This document shows positions 47,675 to 55,609 of a stretch of 64,000 nt of DNA, piece after piece. This stretch comes from an uncultured Sphingomonas sp. GTDB taxonomy: Bacteria; Pseudomonadota; Alphaproteobacteria; Sphingomonadales; Sphingomonadaceae. Both the position numbers and the translations under genes were made by a program. The first letter of the stretch is position 1; each line of letters opens with the position of its first letter. The notes below the pieces were generated by a model that worked only from the letters and a program-made list of their open reading frames with translations, was not told the DNA's origin and did no database searches. The DNA lies in the NCBI RefSeq assembly GCF_936927845.1, contig NZ_CAKZHV010000060.1, positions 186,001 to 250,000 of the forward strand, given 5' to 3'.

Positions 47675-47763
47675 GGGGTGGTCGCGTACCGATTACCATC
47701 AATGCTGATTTGGGTATTCACGACCCCAACGGTCTCCAAATCTACAGTCTAGGGAGCAAATTC

Positions 47764-48048
47764 ATGCGTGCCATCATCACCAAGGTTCTGACCGGCTCGG
47801 CACTCGCAGCAGCCGCACTCGCGGTTTCGGCGTGCGGTTCGAAGACCGAGACCACCACCGACAACACCATGATCACCGACATGAACGCCACCGAGGGCAT
47901 GGACACCATGTCGGACAACATGACTGCCGTCGACGGCAGCATGAACGGCGGCATGATGGCGAACGACACGATGGGCGCCGGCATGGGCGGCAACGACATG
48001 ATGATGTCGAACACCATGTCGTCGACCACGACCACCAACGCGATGTAA
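47764..48048 (+). CDS. Met-rich small lipoprotein
   Basis: A 94-residue product starting at the ATG at 47764 with GGGAGC upstream. The lipobox is VSAC in ALAVSACGSKTE. The mature part is almost only Met, Asn, Asp, Thr, Gly and Ser, with segments like MNGGMMANDTMGAGMGG and NDMMMSNTMSS; about 18 Met in the last 58 residues. This could bind Cu(I) through thioethers or simply be an intrinsically disordered surface protein. A strong terminator follows 30 bases later. Family not recognised. Confidence 0.78.
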   Translation: MRAIITKVLTGSALAAAALAVSACGSKTETTTDNTMITDMNATEGMDTMSDNMTAVDGSMNGGMMANDTMGAGMGGNDMMMSNTMSSTTTTNAM

Positions 48049-48078
48049 TCTGCCGCTTCAGGCACTTACGATGCGAAA

Positions 48079-48111
48079 GGCCGTCCGGGCGACCGGGCGG
48101 CCTTTTCTTTT
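48079..48111 (+). terminator. Strong rho-independent terminator
   Basis: GGCCGTCCGG-GCGA-CCGGGCGGCC forms a 10-bp stem with one mismatch and a tetraloop, followed by TTTTCTTTT. Ends the Met-rich lipoprotein mRNA. Confidence 0.93.
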
Positions 48112-48285
48112 GCGCGACGCCACTCGCCTGTTCGTGATCGGCCGTCGCGACACAGCGGAATTCGGCCCCTCGCGGTTCGCCGCTCCCTGCCGTTTCACCG
48201 AACACGCCCTGGTCAGATCGTTTCGATCGCGTCTCCGTTTTGCGATGGAACGCAGCGGAATCATGGCAGAAAATGCTTGGGGCCG

Positions 48286-48302
48286 TTAACCAACGTTGGT
48301 AA
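48286..48302. promoter_or_regulatory. Palindrome upstream of secreted-protein gene (candidate operator)
   Basis: ACCAACGTTGGT at 48289-48300 is a perfect 12-base palindrome, flanked by TTA and AA, 52 bases before the next gene. It also contains TTAACC, a CtrA half-site-like string, but no second half-site. Confidence 0.4.
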
Positions 48303-48353
48303 AAGCTCGACCCATGGGGCGCGATCGGGGCGCGCGGGTGAGGAGTGTCGAAC

Positions 48354-49037
48354 ATGGGGTTGGTTCGGTTCGTCGGCGTGGGCGCCGCAACCGTGTTGGC
48401 GTTGTCGAGCGTATCGGCGTCTGCGCAATTCTATCTGCAGCACAAGGATCTGAGCGCGCCCGCGATCACGGGCAGCGAGGCGGACGTCGGCATGGTCCTC
48501 CCCGGTGCGACCGAGGCCGAACAGCGCGCGGGGATCGCGTGGAACATGCGCGCCGCGCTCAACGTCGCCGCGCTGCAATGCCAGTTCGAACCGACCTTGT
48601 TCACCGTCGACAAGTACAATGCGCTGTTAACCGATCATGAAAGCGAGCTGAAGTCGTCGTACGACACGCTCACCAAATATTTCATGCGGGTCAACAAGAC
48701 GAAGAAGGAAGGCCAGCAGGCGCTCGACCAGTTCGGCACGCGCACTTATTCCAGCTTCGCGACCGTCAACTCGCAGTTCAACTTCTGCCGCACCGCCGGC
48801 GACATCGGGCGTGAGGCATTGTTCAGCCCGCGCGGACAGTTCACGCAATTGTCGCTGGGTCGCATGCGCGAACTGCGCAACAGCCTGACGCCGTGGGGCG
48901 ACCAGGCGATCGTCCGCGTCGGCCGCCCCATGCCCGCCACGCTGCCGCGGTTCGAGAAGATCTGCTGGAAGGGCAGCGAGTATAACGTCAAGCGCTGCGG
49001 CGACCCGCTCGTCCCGGTCGTGTACGCGGCGCGTTGA
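48354..49037 (+). CDS. Periplasmic/secreted protein, unknown
   Basis: A 227-residue protein. GAGGAG is 8 bases before the ATG at 48354, which I prefer to an in-frame GTG at 48345. The signal peptide (GAATVLALSSVSASAQ) is clear. The mature protein is mostly helical with QCQFEPTLFTVDKYNALL, a TKYFMRVNKTKKEGQQALD segment and four spaced cysteines (QCQF, NFCRT, KICWKG, RCGDP) that may pair. I have seen similar unnamed proteins in sphingomonads. Function unknown. Confidence 0.82.
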   Translation: MGLVRFVGVGAATVLALSSVSASAQFYLQHKDLSAPAITGSEADVGMVLPGATEAEQRAGIAWNMRAALNVAALQCQFEPTLFTVDKYNALLTDHESELKSSYDTLTKYFMRVNKTKKEGQQALDQFGTRTYSSFATVNSQFNFCRTAGDIGREALFSPRGQFTQLSLGRMRELRNSLTPWGDQAIVRVGRPMPATLPRFEKICWKGSEYNVKRCGDPLVPVVYAAR

Positions 49038-49049
49038 CCAACACCACGG

Positions 49050-49078
49050 CCGCGGCGTTCCTGCGACCAACGCCGCGG
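49050..49078 (+). terminator. Hairpin after secreted-protein gene
   Basis: CCGCGGCGTT and AACGCCGCGG are exact reverse complements around a 9-base loop, 13 bases after the stop. No T run follows. Confidence 0.6.
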
Positions 49079-49660
49079 TCGCTCGTTCGCGCGGGTGACG
49101 GCAACCTGCCTCAGCGCACGGCCGCGACTCAGTTCCCATCATCGGACCGGATGAGAGCCCGGTTCTTCCAACGTTGACCGGGCGGCTCCGCAATAAGGTT
49201 TTCGCGCGCACAGGCAGTGTCCCGCGGACGCGACACCTTAGCTAGGGTCGCCTCCACGCGAAGCCCCGCTCAGCACCTCGCCCTCCCGCCTGCCAGTAAG
49301 CCATCCGGCGAGTCGTCCGGATACACGAACAAACCAGGTACGCCACCGCGCTGGAAAGCCGTGCGCCGCCGTTGCCCACACAAAGAGCGCTCACAACATC
49401 TAGCGCGTCGATCAGGCACTCACACCTACATATCGAATTTGTTCACAGAAAAACCACCTGCCTGCCACGCGTCCGGGGTGGCGGCAGGAGCGCGCTTCCC
49501 GTATCATCTGCGTGCATGCCGGCGACTGTCTCGCCGCGTCGCACCGGGAGCAGACCTTGGTCGAATCGAGCCGCCACACGATCGCCGCCGCGCCGCCTGC
49601 GCGCGCCGCGACATCGTGCACGCGCGCGCGCGATCGTCGCCTCACCGTCTGCCGCGCAGG
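49079..49660. other. Gene-less stretch of about 580 bases
   Basis: Short open frames on both strands here lack ribosome binding sites and recognisable sequence. The middle (about 49.38-49.45 kb) is locally AT-richer (CACACCTACATATCGAATTTG). It might hide a small RNA or a decayed gene; I can support nothing. Confidence 0.4.
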
Positions 49661-49706
49661 AAAAACCCCGGCCCGCGTATCCGCCAGGGACACGCGAACC
49701 GGGGCC
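49661..49706 (-). terminator. Terminator of DUF2171 gene
   Basis: On the minus strand GGCCCCGGTTCGCGT and ACGCGGGCCGGGG pair across about 13 bases and run into TTTTTC. It lies 28 bases after the stop. Confidence 0.85.
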
Positions 49707-49733
49707 GTTCGTCACCGCTTGAGCGGCGCGCGC

Positions 49734-49982
49734 TTACTCCGATTCTTCGAACTGCACCGCTTCGGCACCGTTCGCCGACAGACGGACCTTGCCGTCCTCG
49801 ACATCGGCGACGAGGCCGAGCGAGATGTAATGGTGCTTCGCGCCCTGGCCGTCCTCGGTCTGCGGCGAATCGTTCTTGGTCAGCTTGATACGGTCGCCCT
49901 CGACATGGTCGACGGTGCCGACATGGGTGCCGTCGGCGCCGATGACTTCGGCATGTTCCTGGATCTGGCTGGCGTCGACCAT
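49734..49982 (-). CDS. DUF2171 domain protein
   Basis: An 82-residue PRC-barrel-like small protein: MVDASQIQEHAEVIGADGTH, VGTVDHVEGDRIKL and KHHYISLGLVADVEDGKVRLS match the DUF2171 pattern. AAGGAG is 8 bases upstream of the ATG. No signal peptide; probably cytoplasmic and stress-related in other species, but the role is not established. Monocistronic with its own terminator. Confidence 0.9.
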   Translation of the reverse strand: MVDASQIQEHAEVIGADGTHVGTVDHVEGDRIKLTKNDSPQTEDGQGAKHHYISLGLVADVEDGKVRLSANGAEAVQFEESE

Positions 49983-50071
49983 CGTGTCACTCCTTCGTTG
50001 ATGGGGTCGGGGGCGGAACGCACGATCGCGCGGTTGGTCGCATCGCCGTTAATCTCATCGGCGCGCGCGGC

Positions 50072-50305
50072 ATGAGTTGGTCGATCGTCATCATGTACGC
50101 GGTCGCCGCCGTCCTCGCGCTCGTCGGCGCGGGGCTGCTGCTCGCACTCACGCGGCCGAGCGGCCCGGCCAAAGTCTACGTCTTCCGCATGGCGGGCATC
50201 ATGCTGCTCGCGGGCGGCGTCGTGCTGGCGATGAGCGCGACCGCGATGCGCGAGTGGAGCGCGGAAGACTCGTTAACCGCGAACGCGCAGAGCGTGGGCC
50301 TATGA
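50072..50305 (+). CDS. Small membrane protein (two helices)
   Basis: A 77-residue protein with two membrane helices (about 5-27 and 38-58) joined by a basic RPSGPAKVYVFR loop, and an acidic end WSAEDSLTANAQS. ATGA overlap with the next small gene. No family recognised. It lies upstream of nrdB and could be read from the same promoter. Confidence 0.7.
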   Translation: MSWSIVIMYAVAAVLALVGAGLLLALTRPSGPAKVYVFRMAGIMLLAGGVVLAMSATAMREWSAEDSLTANAQSVGL

Positions 50306-50511
50306 GGCACCCGCTCGCCCTGTTCGCGACGGTCGCGCTGCTGGTCGCGGGCGCGTTGCTGTTCGCGCTCGGCCTCGTGCAGTTGCGCCGCCGCCACCTG
50401 CCGCGGCGCACCCCCACCCGCGCCGCGCTCGCGGGTGCGCGCGACTGTTTCCTCGGCGCGCTGACGCTTGGCGTCGCCGGCCATCACCTCAACACCATCC
50501 TGTCGGAGTAA
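50302..50511 (+). CDS. Small membrane protein upstream of nrdB
   Basis: A 69-residue protein starting at ATG 50302, coupled by ATGA to the gene before it and ending 5 bases before nrdB. One strong N-terminal helix (FATVALLVAGALLFALGLVQL), an Arg-rich loop (RRRHLPRRTPTR) and a second weak helix. No family recognised. The spacing suggests a three-gene transcript with nrdB. Confidence 0.68.
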   Translation: MRHPLALFATVALLVAGALLFALGLVQLRRRHLPRRTPTRAALAGARDCFLGALTLGVAGHHLNTILSE

Positions 50512-50516
50512 CCCCC

Positions 50517-51566
50517 ATGTCCCTCCTCCACGCATCCAAGCAGTACAAGCCGTTCGAATACCCCTGGGCGTTCGAATTCTGGAAGCGCCAGCAACAGCTC
50601 CACTGGCTGCCCGAGGAAGTGCCCTTGGGTGAGGATTGCCGCGACTGGGCGCAGAAGCTGACCGATCACGAGCGCAACCTGCTGACGCAGATCTTCCGCT
50701 TCTTCACCCAGGCCGACGTCGAGGTGCAGGATTGCTACCACGAGAAATACGGCCGCGTGTTCAAGCCGACCGAGATCAAGATGATGCTGACCGCGTTCAG
50801 CAACATGGAAACGGTCCACATCGCGGCCTACTCGCACCTGCTCGACACGATCGGCATGCCCGAGAGCGAGTATGGCGCCTTCCTCGAATATGCCGAGATG
50901 AAGGACAAGCATGATTACATGCAGAACTTCGGGGTCGACAGCGACGAGGATATCGCACGCACGCTCGCGATGTTCGGCGGCTTCACCGAGGGCGTGCAGC
51001 TCTTCGCCTCCTTCGCAATGCTGATGAACTTCCCGCGCTTCAACAAGATGAAGGGCATGGGGCAGATCGTGTCCTGGTCGGTGCGCGACGAGAGCCTCCA
51101 CTGCGAGGGCATTATCCGCATGTTCCACGCCTTCTGCGCCGAGCGCCAGTGCCTGACCAAGGCGGTCAAGGACGACATCGCCGACGTGTGCCAGACGACG
51201 ATCCGGCTCGAGGACAATTTCATCGACCTGGCGTTCGAGATGGGCCCGGTCGAGGGGATGAAGCCCAAGGATATCAAGAAGTACATCCGCTACATCGCCG
51301 ACTGGCGCATGGGCCAATTGGGCCTGAAGCCGATCTACATGATCGACGAGCACCCGATCCCCTGGCTCACCCCGCTGCTGAACGGCGTCGAGCACGCCAA
51401 CTTCTTCGAAACCCGCGCGACCGAGTACTCGAAGGCCGCGACCAAGGGCCAGTGGAACGACGTCTGGGACGCGTTCGACAAGCGCAAGAAGGCAAAGGAC
51501 GCCAAGCCCGCGAACGAGGACGTGGTGGCCGAGGCGGATATGTTCGGTGGGGTTGCGGCTGAATAG
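50517..51566 (+). CDS. nrdB: Ribonucleoside-diphosphate reductase beta subunit (class I)
   Basis: Radical-generating subunit of aerobic ribonucleotide reductase, 349 residues. The diiron/tyrosyl site reads E98, H101 and Y105 in METVHIAAY, with D66 in FTQADVEVQD probably the first ligand. Further ligands lie in VRDESLHCEG. The C-terminal tail ends AEADMFGGVAAE, the peptide that docks to NrdA. nrdA is not in the window, so the subunits are encoded apart or beyond reach. A perfect inverted repeat follows 19 bases after the stop. Confidence 0.96.
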   Translation: MSLLHASKQYKPFEYPWAFEFWKRQQQLHWLPEEVPLGEDCRDWAQKLTDHERNLLTQIFRFFTQADVEVQDCYHEKYGRVFKPTEIKMMLTAFSNMETVHIAAYSHLLDTIGMPESEYGAFLEYAEMKDKHDYMQNFGVDSDEDIARTLAMFGGFTEGVQLFASFAMLMNFPRFNKMKGMGQIVSWSVRDESLHCEGIIRMFHAFCAERQCLTKAVKDDIADVCQTTIRLEDNFIDLAFEMGPVEGMKPKDIKKYIRYIADWRMGQLGLKPIYMIDEHPIPWLTPLLNGVEHANFFETRATEYSKAATKGQWNDVWDAFDKRKKAKDAKPANEDVVAEADMFGGVAAE

Positions 51567-51585
51567 CCACTCTCAACGCTTGAAA

Positions 51586-51624
51586 GGACAGCTAAATAAC
51601 AGCGAGCGTGCAATTTAGCTGTCC
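51586..51624. terminator. Perfect 12-bp inverted repeat after nrdB
   Basis: GGACAGCTAAAT and ATTTAGCTGTCC are exact reverse complements around 15 bases. It lies 20 bases after nrdB and overlaps the first codons of the open frame of the next low-GC ORF. It may be the nrdB terminator or a recombination boundary. Confidence 0.55.
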
Positions 51625-51780
51625 GAAGCTCTTGGTTGGAACATCGAAACTAAGGACACAATCCCGACACATCCTCTTGATGGCGTCGACCCCTGGGAGT
51701 GTCATGATCAGCATATTGCCGAGCGAAACAAGCTGATCGCTGCAAAACGCGATGCTGAAGATGGATTCATAAAGACGATC

Positions 51781-52245
51781 GTGCAGCTTTGCTCCGCCAT
51801 CGTGTTAGCAGTACCAGCAGCTTTAAAGCTAACCGACGATAACCATAGTTCACCAACTGCACCTGTTGTGGCTGCTATCGTTATACTTGCCCTCTCTCTC
51901 ACTCTTGCGTTGTCAGAGCAGTTTTTAAGCTCCTTAGCCTATGAAAAGCAGCTCGCAAAAACGGACGCTTACTACAGACGAGAGATCAGTGATGTATCAA
52001 GCCCAACGCTGTCGAAAATTGTACGCTTGACAATCATTGCCACGTTTGTCTCATTTCTAATCGGAACGCTACTTCTAAGCTCAGCGCTTCTTCTGGGCCC
52101 TTGGAGAACAAACTTGGCACAAACACCAACACCGCGTCCTACGCCAACGCCTGCTCCGTCGCCACCGCGTCCTTATCACGACTCTCCCGGCAGATCAGTT
52201 CCACCTACTCCGCCTCCCGCCCCGCCGACGAATCCGAGACGCTGA
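51781..52245 (+). CDS. Low-GC membrane protein with Pro-rich tail; 5' end uncertain or lost
   Basis: From GTG 51781 the product has 154 residues: two helices in the first half (residues 1-17 and 29-48), a charged loop (SSLAYEKQLAKTDAYYRREIS), a third helix (TIIATFVSFLIGTLLLSSALLL) and a Pro-rich tail of about 40 residues. The same frame is open back to 51619 and reads like coding sequence (WNIETKDTIPTHPLDGVDPW, ERNKLIAAKRDAEDGFIK) but has no ATG. So the gene has lost its start or uses a rare one. G+C is about 48% over 51781-51960, far below neighbours; horizontal origin is likely. No family recognised. Confidence 0.55.
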   Translation: MQLCSAIVLAVPAALKLTDDNHSSPTAPVVAAIVILALSLTLALSEQFLSSLAYEKQLAKTDAYYRREISDVSSPTLSKIVRLTIIATFVSFLIGTLLLSSALLLGPWRTNLAQTPTPRPTPTPAPSPPRPYHDSPGRSVPPTPPPAPPTNPRR

Positions 52246-52402
52246 AGTCCAACTCGTCCTTGTTAAGCACCTGATCAACCGAGATCATCGCAGCACGATC
52301 GCGGCTTTCAGCCAAGCCGCGCACTACCTTGGCACGCAGCCAAGCATCGTGGCCGGGATCGGTCGCGTCGAAATCGACTGCAAAGTCGTTCGCATTTGCC
52401 AT
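52205..52402 (-). CDS. Antitoxin-like small protein
   Basis: A 65-residue acidic protein. The segment HDAWLRAKVVRGLAESRDRAAMISVDQV recalls ParD/RelB/StbD-type antitoxins, where a WxRAKV helix precedes a Pro/Ser-rich stretch and a D-rich toxin-binding tail. No toxin gene follows on the minus strand; instead the low-GC ORF runs convergently into its last 41 bases. If real it is an orphan antitoxin. The family match is only a resemblance. Confidence 0.45.
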   Translation of the reverse strand: MANANDFAVDFDATDPGHDAWLRAKVVRGLAESRDRAAMISVDQVLNKDELDFSVSDSSAGREAE

Positions 52403-52499
52403 ACCGGATACATAGCGTTTGCGTGCGGCATCTCCAACGCTGTCCTACACGCCCCCTCCCCGCATACCTCGCCACGCTCCTCTCACCTGGAGCACAAAC

Positions 52500-53108
52500 A
52501 TGGCCGCTCGCCGATCCGCCGCCGCTCGCTCGCCCGAGCATGAACCGGCCCACGACAACGTCACCGACCTGCCGCCGCCTCCGCCCGTTCCCGTCCGTGT
52601 GCGCGCCGATGGGTGGACCGCGGAGCGGCAGCGTACCTTTCTCGTCGTGCTGGCGGAAACGGGGTCGGTCAGCGCGGCGTGTCAGGAGGCGGGGGTCTCG
52701 TCGCGCTCCGCTTATCGCTTGCGTGCGCGGCCCGATGCGGAGGATTTCGCGCGCACCTGAGATCAGGCGCTCAAGATCGCGACGGTGCGGCTGACGACGC
52801 TCGCGTTCGAGCGCGCGACGCGCGGCACCGTTTGCGAGATCTGGAAGGAAGGCCAGCTCGTCCAGCAGATGCGCGAGCCGAGCGACCGCCTGCTCATGTT
52901 CCTGCTCCAGCATCTGCTCCCGCGGGCAAGCCTCCTCCTCCTCATCTTGGGCGACCGCTGGGACGGGTTCGAGGCGATGACCGATGCCGCCCGCAACAGT
53001 TCCCAACGCTCGCCCGGCGCACTCGGTGACCACGCGTGCGAGATGGTGCCGGTGGTATCGCGCGATTTCTTCCCCGAGGTGCCGGGCGATCTGGAGGAGG
53101 ACACCTGA
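52500..53108 (+). pseudogene. Helix-turn-helix protein broken by an in-frame TGA
   Basis: The first part (87 codons from ATG 52500, MAARRSAAARSPEHEP) contains an HTH-like segment FLVVLAETGSVSAACQEAGVSSRSAYRLRARP. A TGA at 52758-52760 then interrupts the frame, and the same frame continues open as DQALKIATVRLTTLAFERA and DRLLMFLLQHLLP to a stop at 53108. Homologues I recall read W between the two halves, so TGG to TGA is the simplest explanation. The upstream peptide could still be made. Family: phage-derived or terminase-small-subunit-like HTH of sphingomonads. Confidence 0.7.
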
Positions 53109-53245
53109 TGCTGCCGGCTCGCGCGCGCAGCTGCGTAGGGTTGTGACTTTAGTGACTTTCCGCGCCGCCTCGCACCTTGTCGATCCCGCGATGCAACTCG
53201 CGCGCCGCGCTGCGCGTCTGCTTCCCGCAAAGGCAGGGAGGATCG

Positions 53246-53578
53246 GTGGCGGGACGGATCAAACGCAAGGCTGGACTGGCGGAGGCAGAGGCGCTCATCG
53301 CCCGCGCCGCGCCCCCGCCCGTCTGTGCGCTGTGCGGCCGCCCGCTCGGCGTAAAGGTCGAGTGGCACCACGTCGTCCCCAAGAGCGAGGGCGGCACGCA
53401 TACCGAACCGGTGCATCCGATCTGTCACCGCGCGATCCACGCCGCCGCCGACAATCGCGCGTTGGCCGTCGCGGGCACGCTCGACGCGTTGCGCGACATG
53501 CCGGTGATGGCGCGGTTCCTGCGCTGGATCGCGGATAAGCCGCCCGACTTCCACGCGCCGACCAGACGCGCGCGCTGA
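53246..53578 (+). CDS. HNH endonuclease-like protein
   Basis: A 110-residue protein from a GTG at 53246 with GGGAGG just before it. A zinc-knuckle HNH core is visible: CALCGRPLG, EWHHVVPKSEGG and PICHRAIHA, with the catalytic His pair in EWHHV. The N-terminal 35 residues are basic/helical (RIKRKAGLAEAEALIAR). Such stand-alone HNH proteins occur in phage and mobile regions, but also in chromosomes; substrate unknown. It follows the broken HTH gene within the accessory patch. Confidence 0.82.
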   Translation: MAGRIKRKAGLAEAEALIARAAPPPVCALCGRPLGVKVEWHHVVPKSEGGTHTEPVHPICHRAIHAAADNRALAVAGTLDALRDMPVMARFLRWIADKPPDFHAPTRRAR

Positions 53579-53884
53579 CGCGCGCCGGCTCCGCGCCGCC
53601 GTCACGTCGATTCGGCGTCGCCGCCCATCACGCGCGAGCAAGGCGGAACAAGGCGGGGTGCGGCGGCTTTGTGGCGGGCGCGCGCGCGTGCGGCAGCTTT
53701 GTGGCAGCCTCGTTCATCCGCACGCAAGAAAGCGTGTCGTTCCGGCCACAGTTGCGATTTACTCGGGGTGGCGGCGTCGATTTGCGCAACCCTGTTAGCA
53801 TCTGCCGGTTACGTGGGCCTCGGGTACGCTGCTTCGAAACGCAGTCACCCCCGATAAACAGATAAAACTATACCGAGGTTCATC
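53579..53884. other. Gene-less stretch upstream of porin gene
   Basis: No gene supported. Two tandem GCGGCTTTGTGGC / GCAGCTTTGTGGCAG strings occur at about 53.66-53.71 kb. The last 120 bases are AT-richer (ACAGATAAAACTATACCGAGG) and should hold the promoter of the outer-membrane protein gene. Confidence 0.4.
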
Positions 53885-54526
53885 ATGCGTAAGCTCGTTC
53901 TTGCGACGGCCGTTGCCGTGTCCGCTCTCGCCGCTGCCCCTGCCTTTGCGCAGGACGCGTCCTATCCGTCGACCACCGACACCGCTTATGGTCAGACGAC
54001 CGCGACCGACACGGCGACCGCGCCCGACGGCACCAAGGCGTTCGGCTTCGACCCGTATTTCGCGATCCGCGGCGGTTGGGAGCAGTTCGACAGCGAGCCG
54101 AACAAGGCAGGCATCCCCCCGGTCGACCGTCGCAACAAGCTGAACGGTTCGCTGGTCGAGGGTCTGGTCGGCTTCAACGTGCCGCTGAACGCCTTCTTCG
54201 TCGGTGCCGAGGGCAACGTCGCCAAGGGCGTGTCGGGCGACATCGACTGGGAATATGGCGCCGCGGGCCGCTTCGGCTTCCGCGCGGGTGAGAGCGGCCT
54301 GTTCTACGGCAAGGTCGGCTACCAGTGGGTCAATTTCGACAAGCGCGTGAACACCAACCGCGATTATGACGACGTCACCTACGGCGTCGGCTTCGAGGTC
54401 GGCCCGAAGGACATCGGTCTGGGCGGCGTGACCGGCAACGCGGGCTTCCGCCTGCGCGGCGAAGTGTCGTCGTTCGGCTGGGTCCACAGCTTCCGTCCGA
54501 CGCTGGGTATTGTCACCCACTTCTGA
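53885..54526 (+). CDS. Outer-membrane beta-barrel protein (opacity/OmpA-barrel type)
   Basis: A 213-residue protein with a clear signal peptide (MRKLVLATAVAVSALAAAPAFAQ). The mature part alternates beta strands (DPYFAIRGGWEQF, SGLFYGKVGYQWVNF, GFRLRGEVSSFGWVHSF) and ends with aromatic F, as outer-membrane barrels do. Strong GAGG-type RBS is lacking, but the leader is AT-rich and codon use is like highly expressed genes. A terminator follows. Function unknown; possibly an abundant porin-like protein. Confidence 0.85.
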   Translation: MRKLVLATAVAVSALAAAPAFAQDASYPSTTDTAYGQTTATDTATAPDGTKAFGFDPYFAIRGGWEQFDSEPNKAGIPPVDRRNKLNGSLVEGLVGFNVPLNAFFVGAEGNVAKGVSGDIDWEYGAAGRFGFRAGESGLFYGKVGYQWVNFDKRVNTNRDYDDVTYGVGFEVGPKDIGLGGVTGNAGFRLRGEVSSFGWVHSFRPTLGIVTHF

Positions 54527-54573
54527 TCGCTCGATCAACGCCTCGCGCCGGTCGCGTAGCGCGCGGGGATCGC

Positions 54574-54605
54574 AGGGGAGCGGGGCCGAACGGTTCCGCT
54601 CCCCT
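54574..54605 (+). terminator. Terminator of outer-membrane protein gene
   Basis: AGGGGAGCGG and CCGCTCCCCT pair exactly across a 12-base loop, followed by GTTCGCGTT. The stem is strong but the T run is poor. Confidence 0.7.
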
Positions 54606-54640
54606 GTTCGCGTTCAAGGTAGCGCGTCCTCCACCATCGA

Positions 54641-54716
54641 CCCCGACGTGATCCGGGGTTCGCTCCTCCGCTCGGCCGAAAAAGGCAGCACCACTGGAGA
54701 TGACGGGCGGCAGGAT
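54641..54716. repeat. REP-like repeat, family A copy
   Basis: CCCCGACGTGATCCGGGG at 54641-54658 is a palindromic arm, followed by TTCGCTCCTCC and, about 35 bases on, GGAGATGACGGGCGG, the usual closing arm of this element. It lies between the porin gene and the epoxide hydrolase gene. Confidence 0.55.
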
Positions 54717-55609
54717 CAGGCGCGCGGCAGCCACTCGGCCAGGATCGCGTTGACCGCCTCGGGCGCTTCCTGCTGCACCCAGTGCGACACACCCGGCAAC
54801 CGCCGGATCGTCAGGTCGGACACGAACCGCTCGGTGCCGTTGAGCGTCTCCAGCCCCAGCGCGCTGTCCTCCTCGCCCCAGACGATCAGCGTCGGCACCT
54901 CGACCCGACCACCGTTCGACAGCGCCATGCGGTCGCGGTGGCGTGCGGCGGCGCGGTACCAGTTGATCATCGCGGTCGCCGCGCCGGGCGCCTGCGCCGC
55001 GGCGGCGTAGACGTCGAGCACCTCGTCGGGGAAACGCGACTTGTCGACCGCCATGCCGCGAAACGCGTGGCGGATCGCGGCGGCGTCCCTCGCGGTCAGC
55101 GCGGCTTCGGGCAGCCACGGCAGCTGGAACGCGGCCATATACCAGCTCCGCCGCCGCTGCGGCCAATGCTTCAACGCTTCGGCGAAACAGATCGGGTGCG
55201 GCAGGTTCATCACCACCAGCCGATCCACCGGCCGCGCCACGTTGATCGCAAACATCCACGCAATCGCCCCGCCCCAGTCGTGCGCCACCAGCGTCAGCTT
55301 GGTCGCCCCGCTCGCGTCGAACAACGCGGCGGCATCGGCGACGATGCGGTCGGCGCTGTACTGCTCGACGCCTTCGGGCCGCGACGAGCCGCCGTAGCCA
55401 CGCTGGTTGGGTGCCCAGACGCGGTAGCCGAGCTCGGCCAGCAGCGGCAGCTGGTAGCGCCACGAGAAGTTGAGCTCGGGAAAGCCGTGAAGACAGAGCG
55501 CGAGGTGATCGCCCTCACCTGCCTCTGCCACCTCGAACGTCAGGCCGTTCGCCGCGACCTTACGCACCGTGATCCCGCTGTCGGCGGGCGGCGACCAGGC
55601 GGGGGTCAC
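54716..55609 (-). CDS. Alpha/beta hydrolase, epoxide hydrolase/dehalogenase type
   Basis: A 297-residue enzyme. The GTG at 55609 overlaps the stop of the EthD gene (GTGA). The nucleophile is Asp (D111) in LVAHDWGGAIAWMFA, with HGFPELNFSWRYQ as oxyanion-side motif and GVSHWVQQEAPEAVN carrying the catalytic His. An Asp nucleophile favours epoxide hydrolase or haloalkane dehalogenase over esterase. Coupled to EthD-like protein, so a catabolic role is plausible but unproven. Confidence 0.9.
   Translation of the reverse strand: MTPAWSPPADSGITVRKVAANGLTFEVAEAGEGDHLALCLHGFPELNFSWRYQLPLLAELGYRVWAPNQRGYGGSSRPEGVEQYSADRIVADAAALFDASGATKLTLVAHDWGGAIAWMFAINVARPVDRLVVMNLPHPICFAEALKHWPQRRRSWYMAAFQLPWLPEAALTARDAAAIRHAFRGMAVDKSRFPDEVLDVYAAAAQAPGAATAMINWYRAAARHRDRMALSNGGRVEVPTLIVWGEEDSALGLETLNGTERFVSDLTIRRLPGVSHWVQQEAPEAVNAILAEWLPRA

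Noticed and set aside
49217..49888. 223-codon plus-strand frame in the 49.1-49.7 kb gap
   Set aside because: Composition is Arg/Pro/Ser-rich shadow type, with no signal, domain or RBS, and it runs antisense into the DUF2171 gene.
51567..53600. Prophage or integrative element
   Set aside because: There is an HTH remnant, an HNH protein and low GC, but no integrase, att repeats, capsid or tail genes. I call it only an accessory patch.
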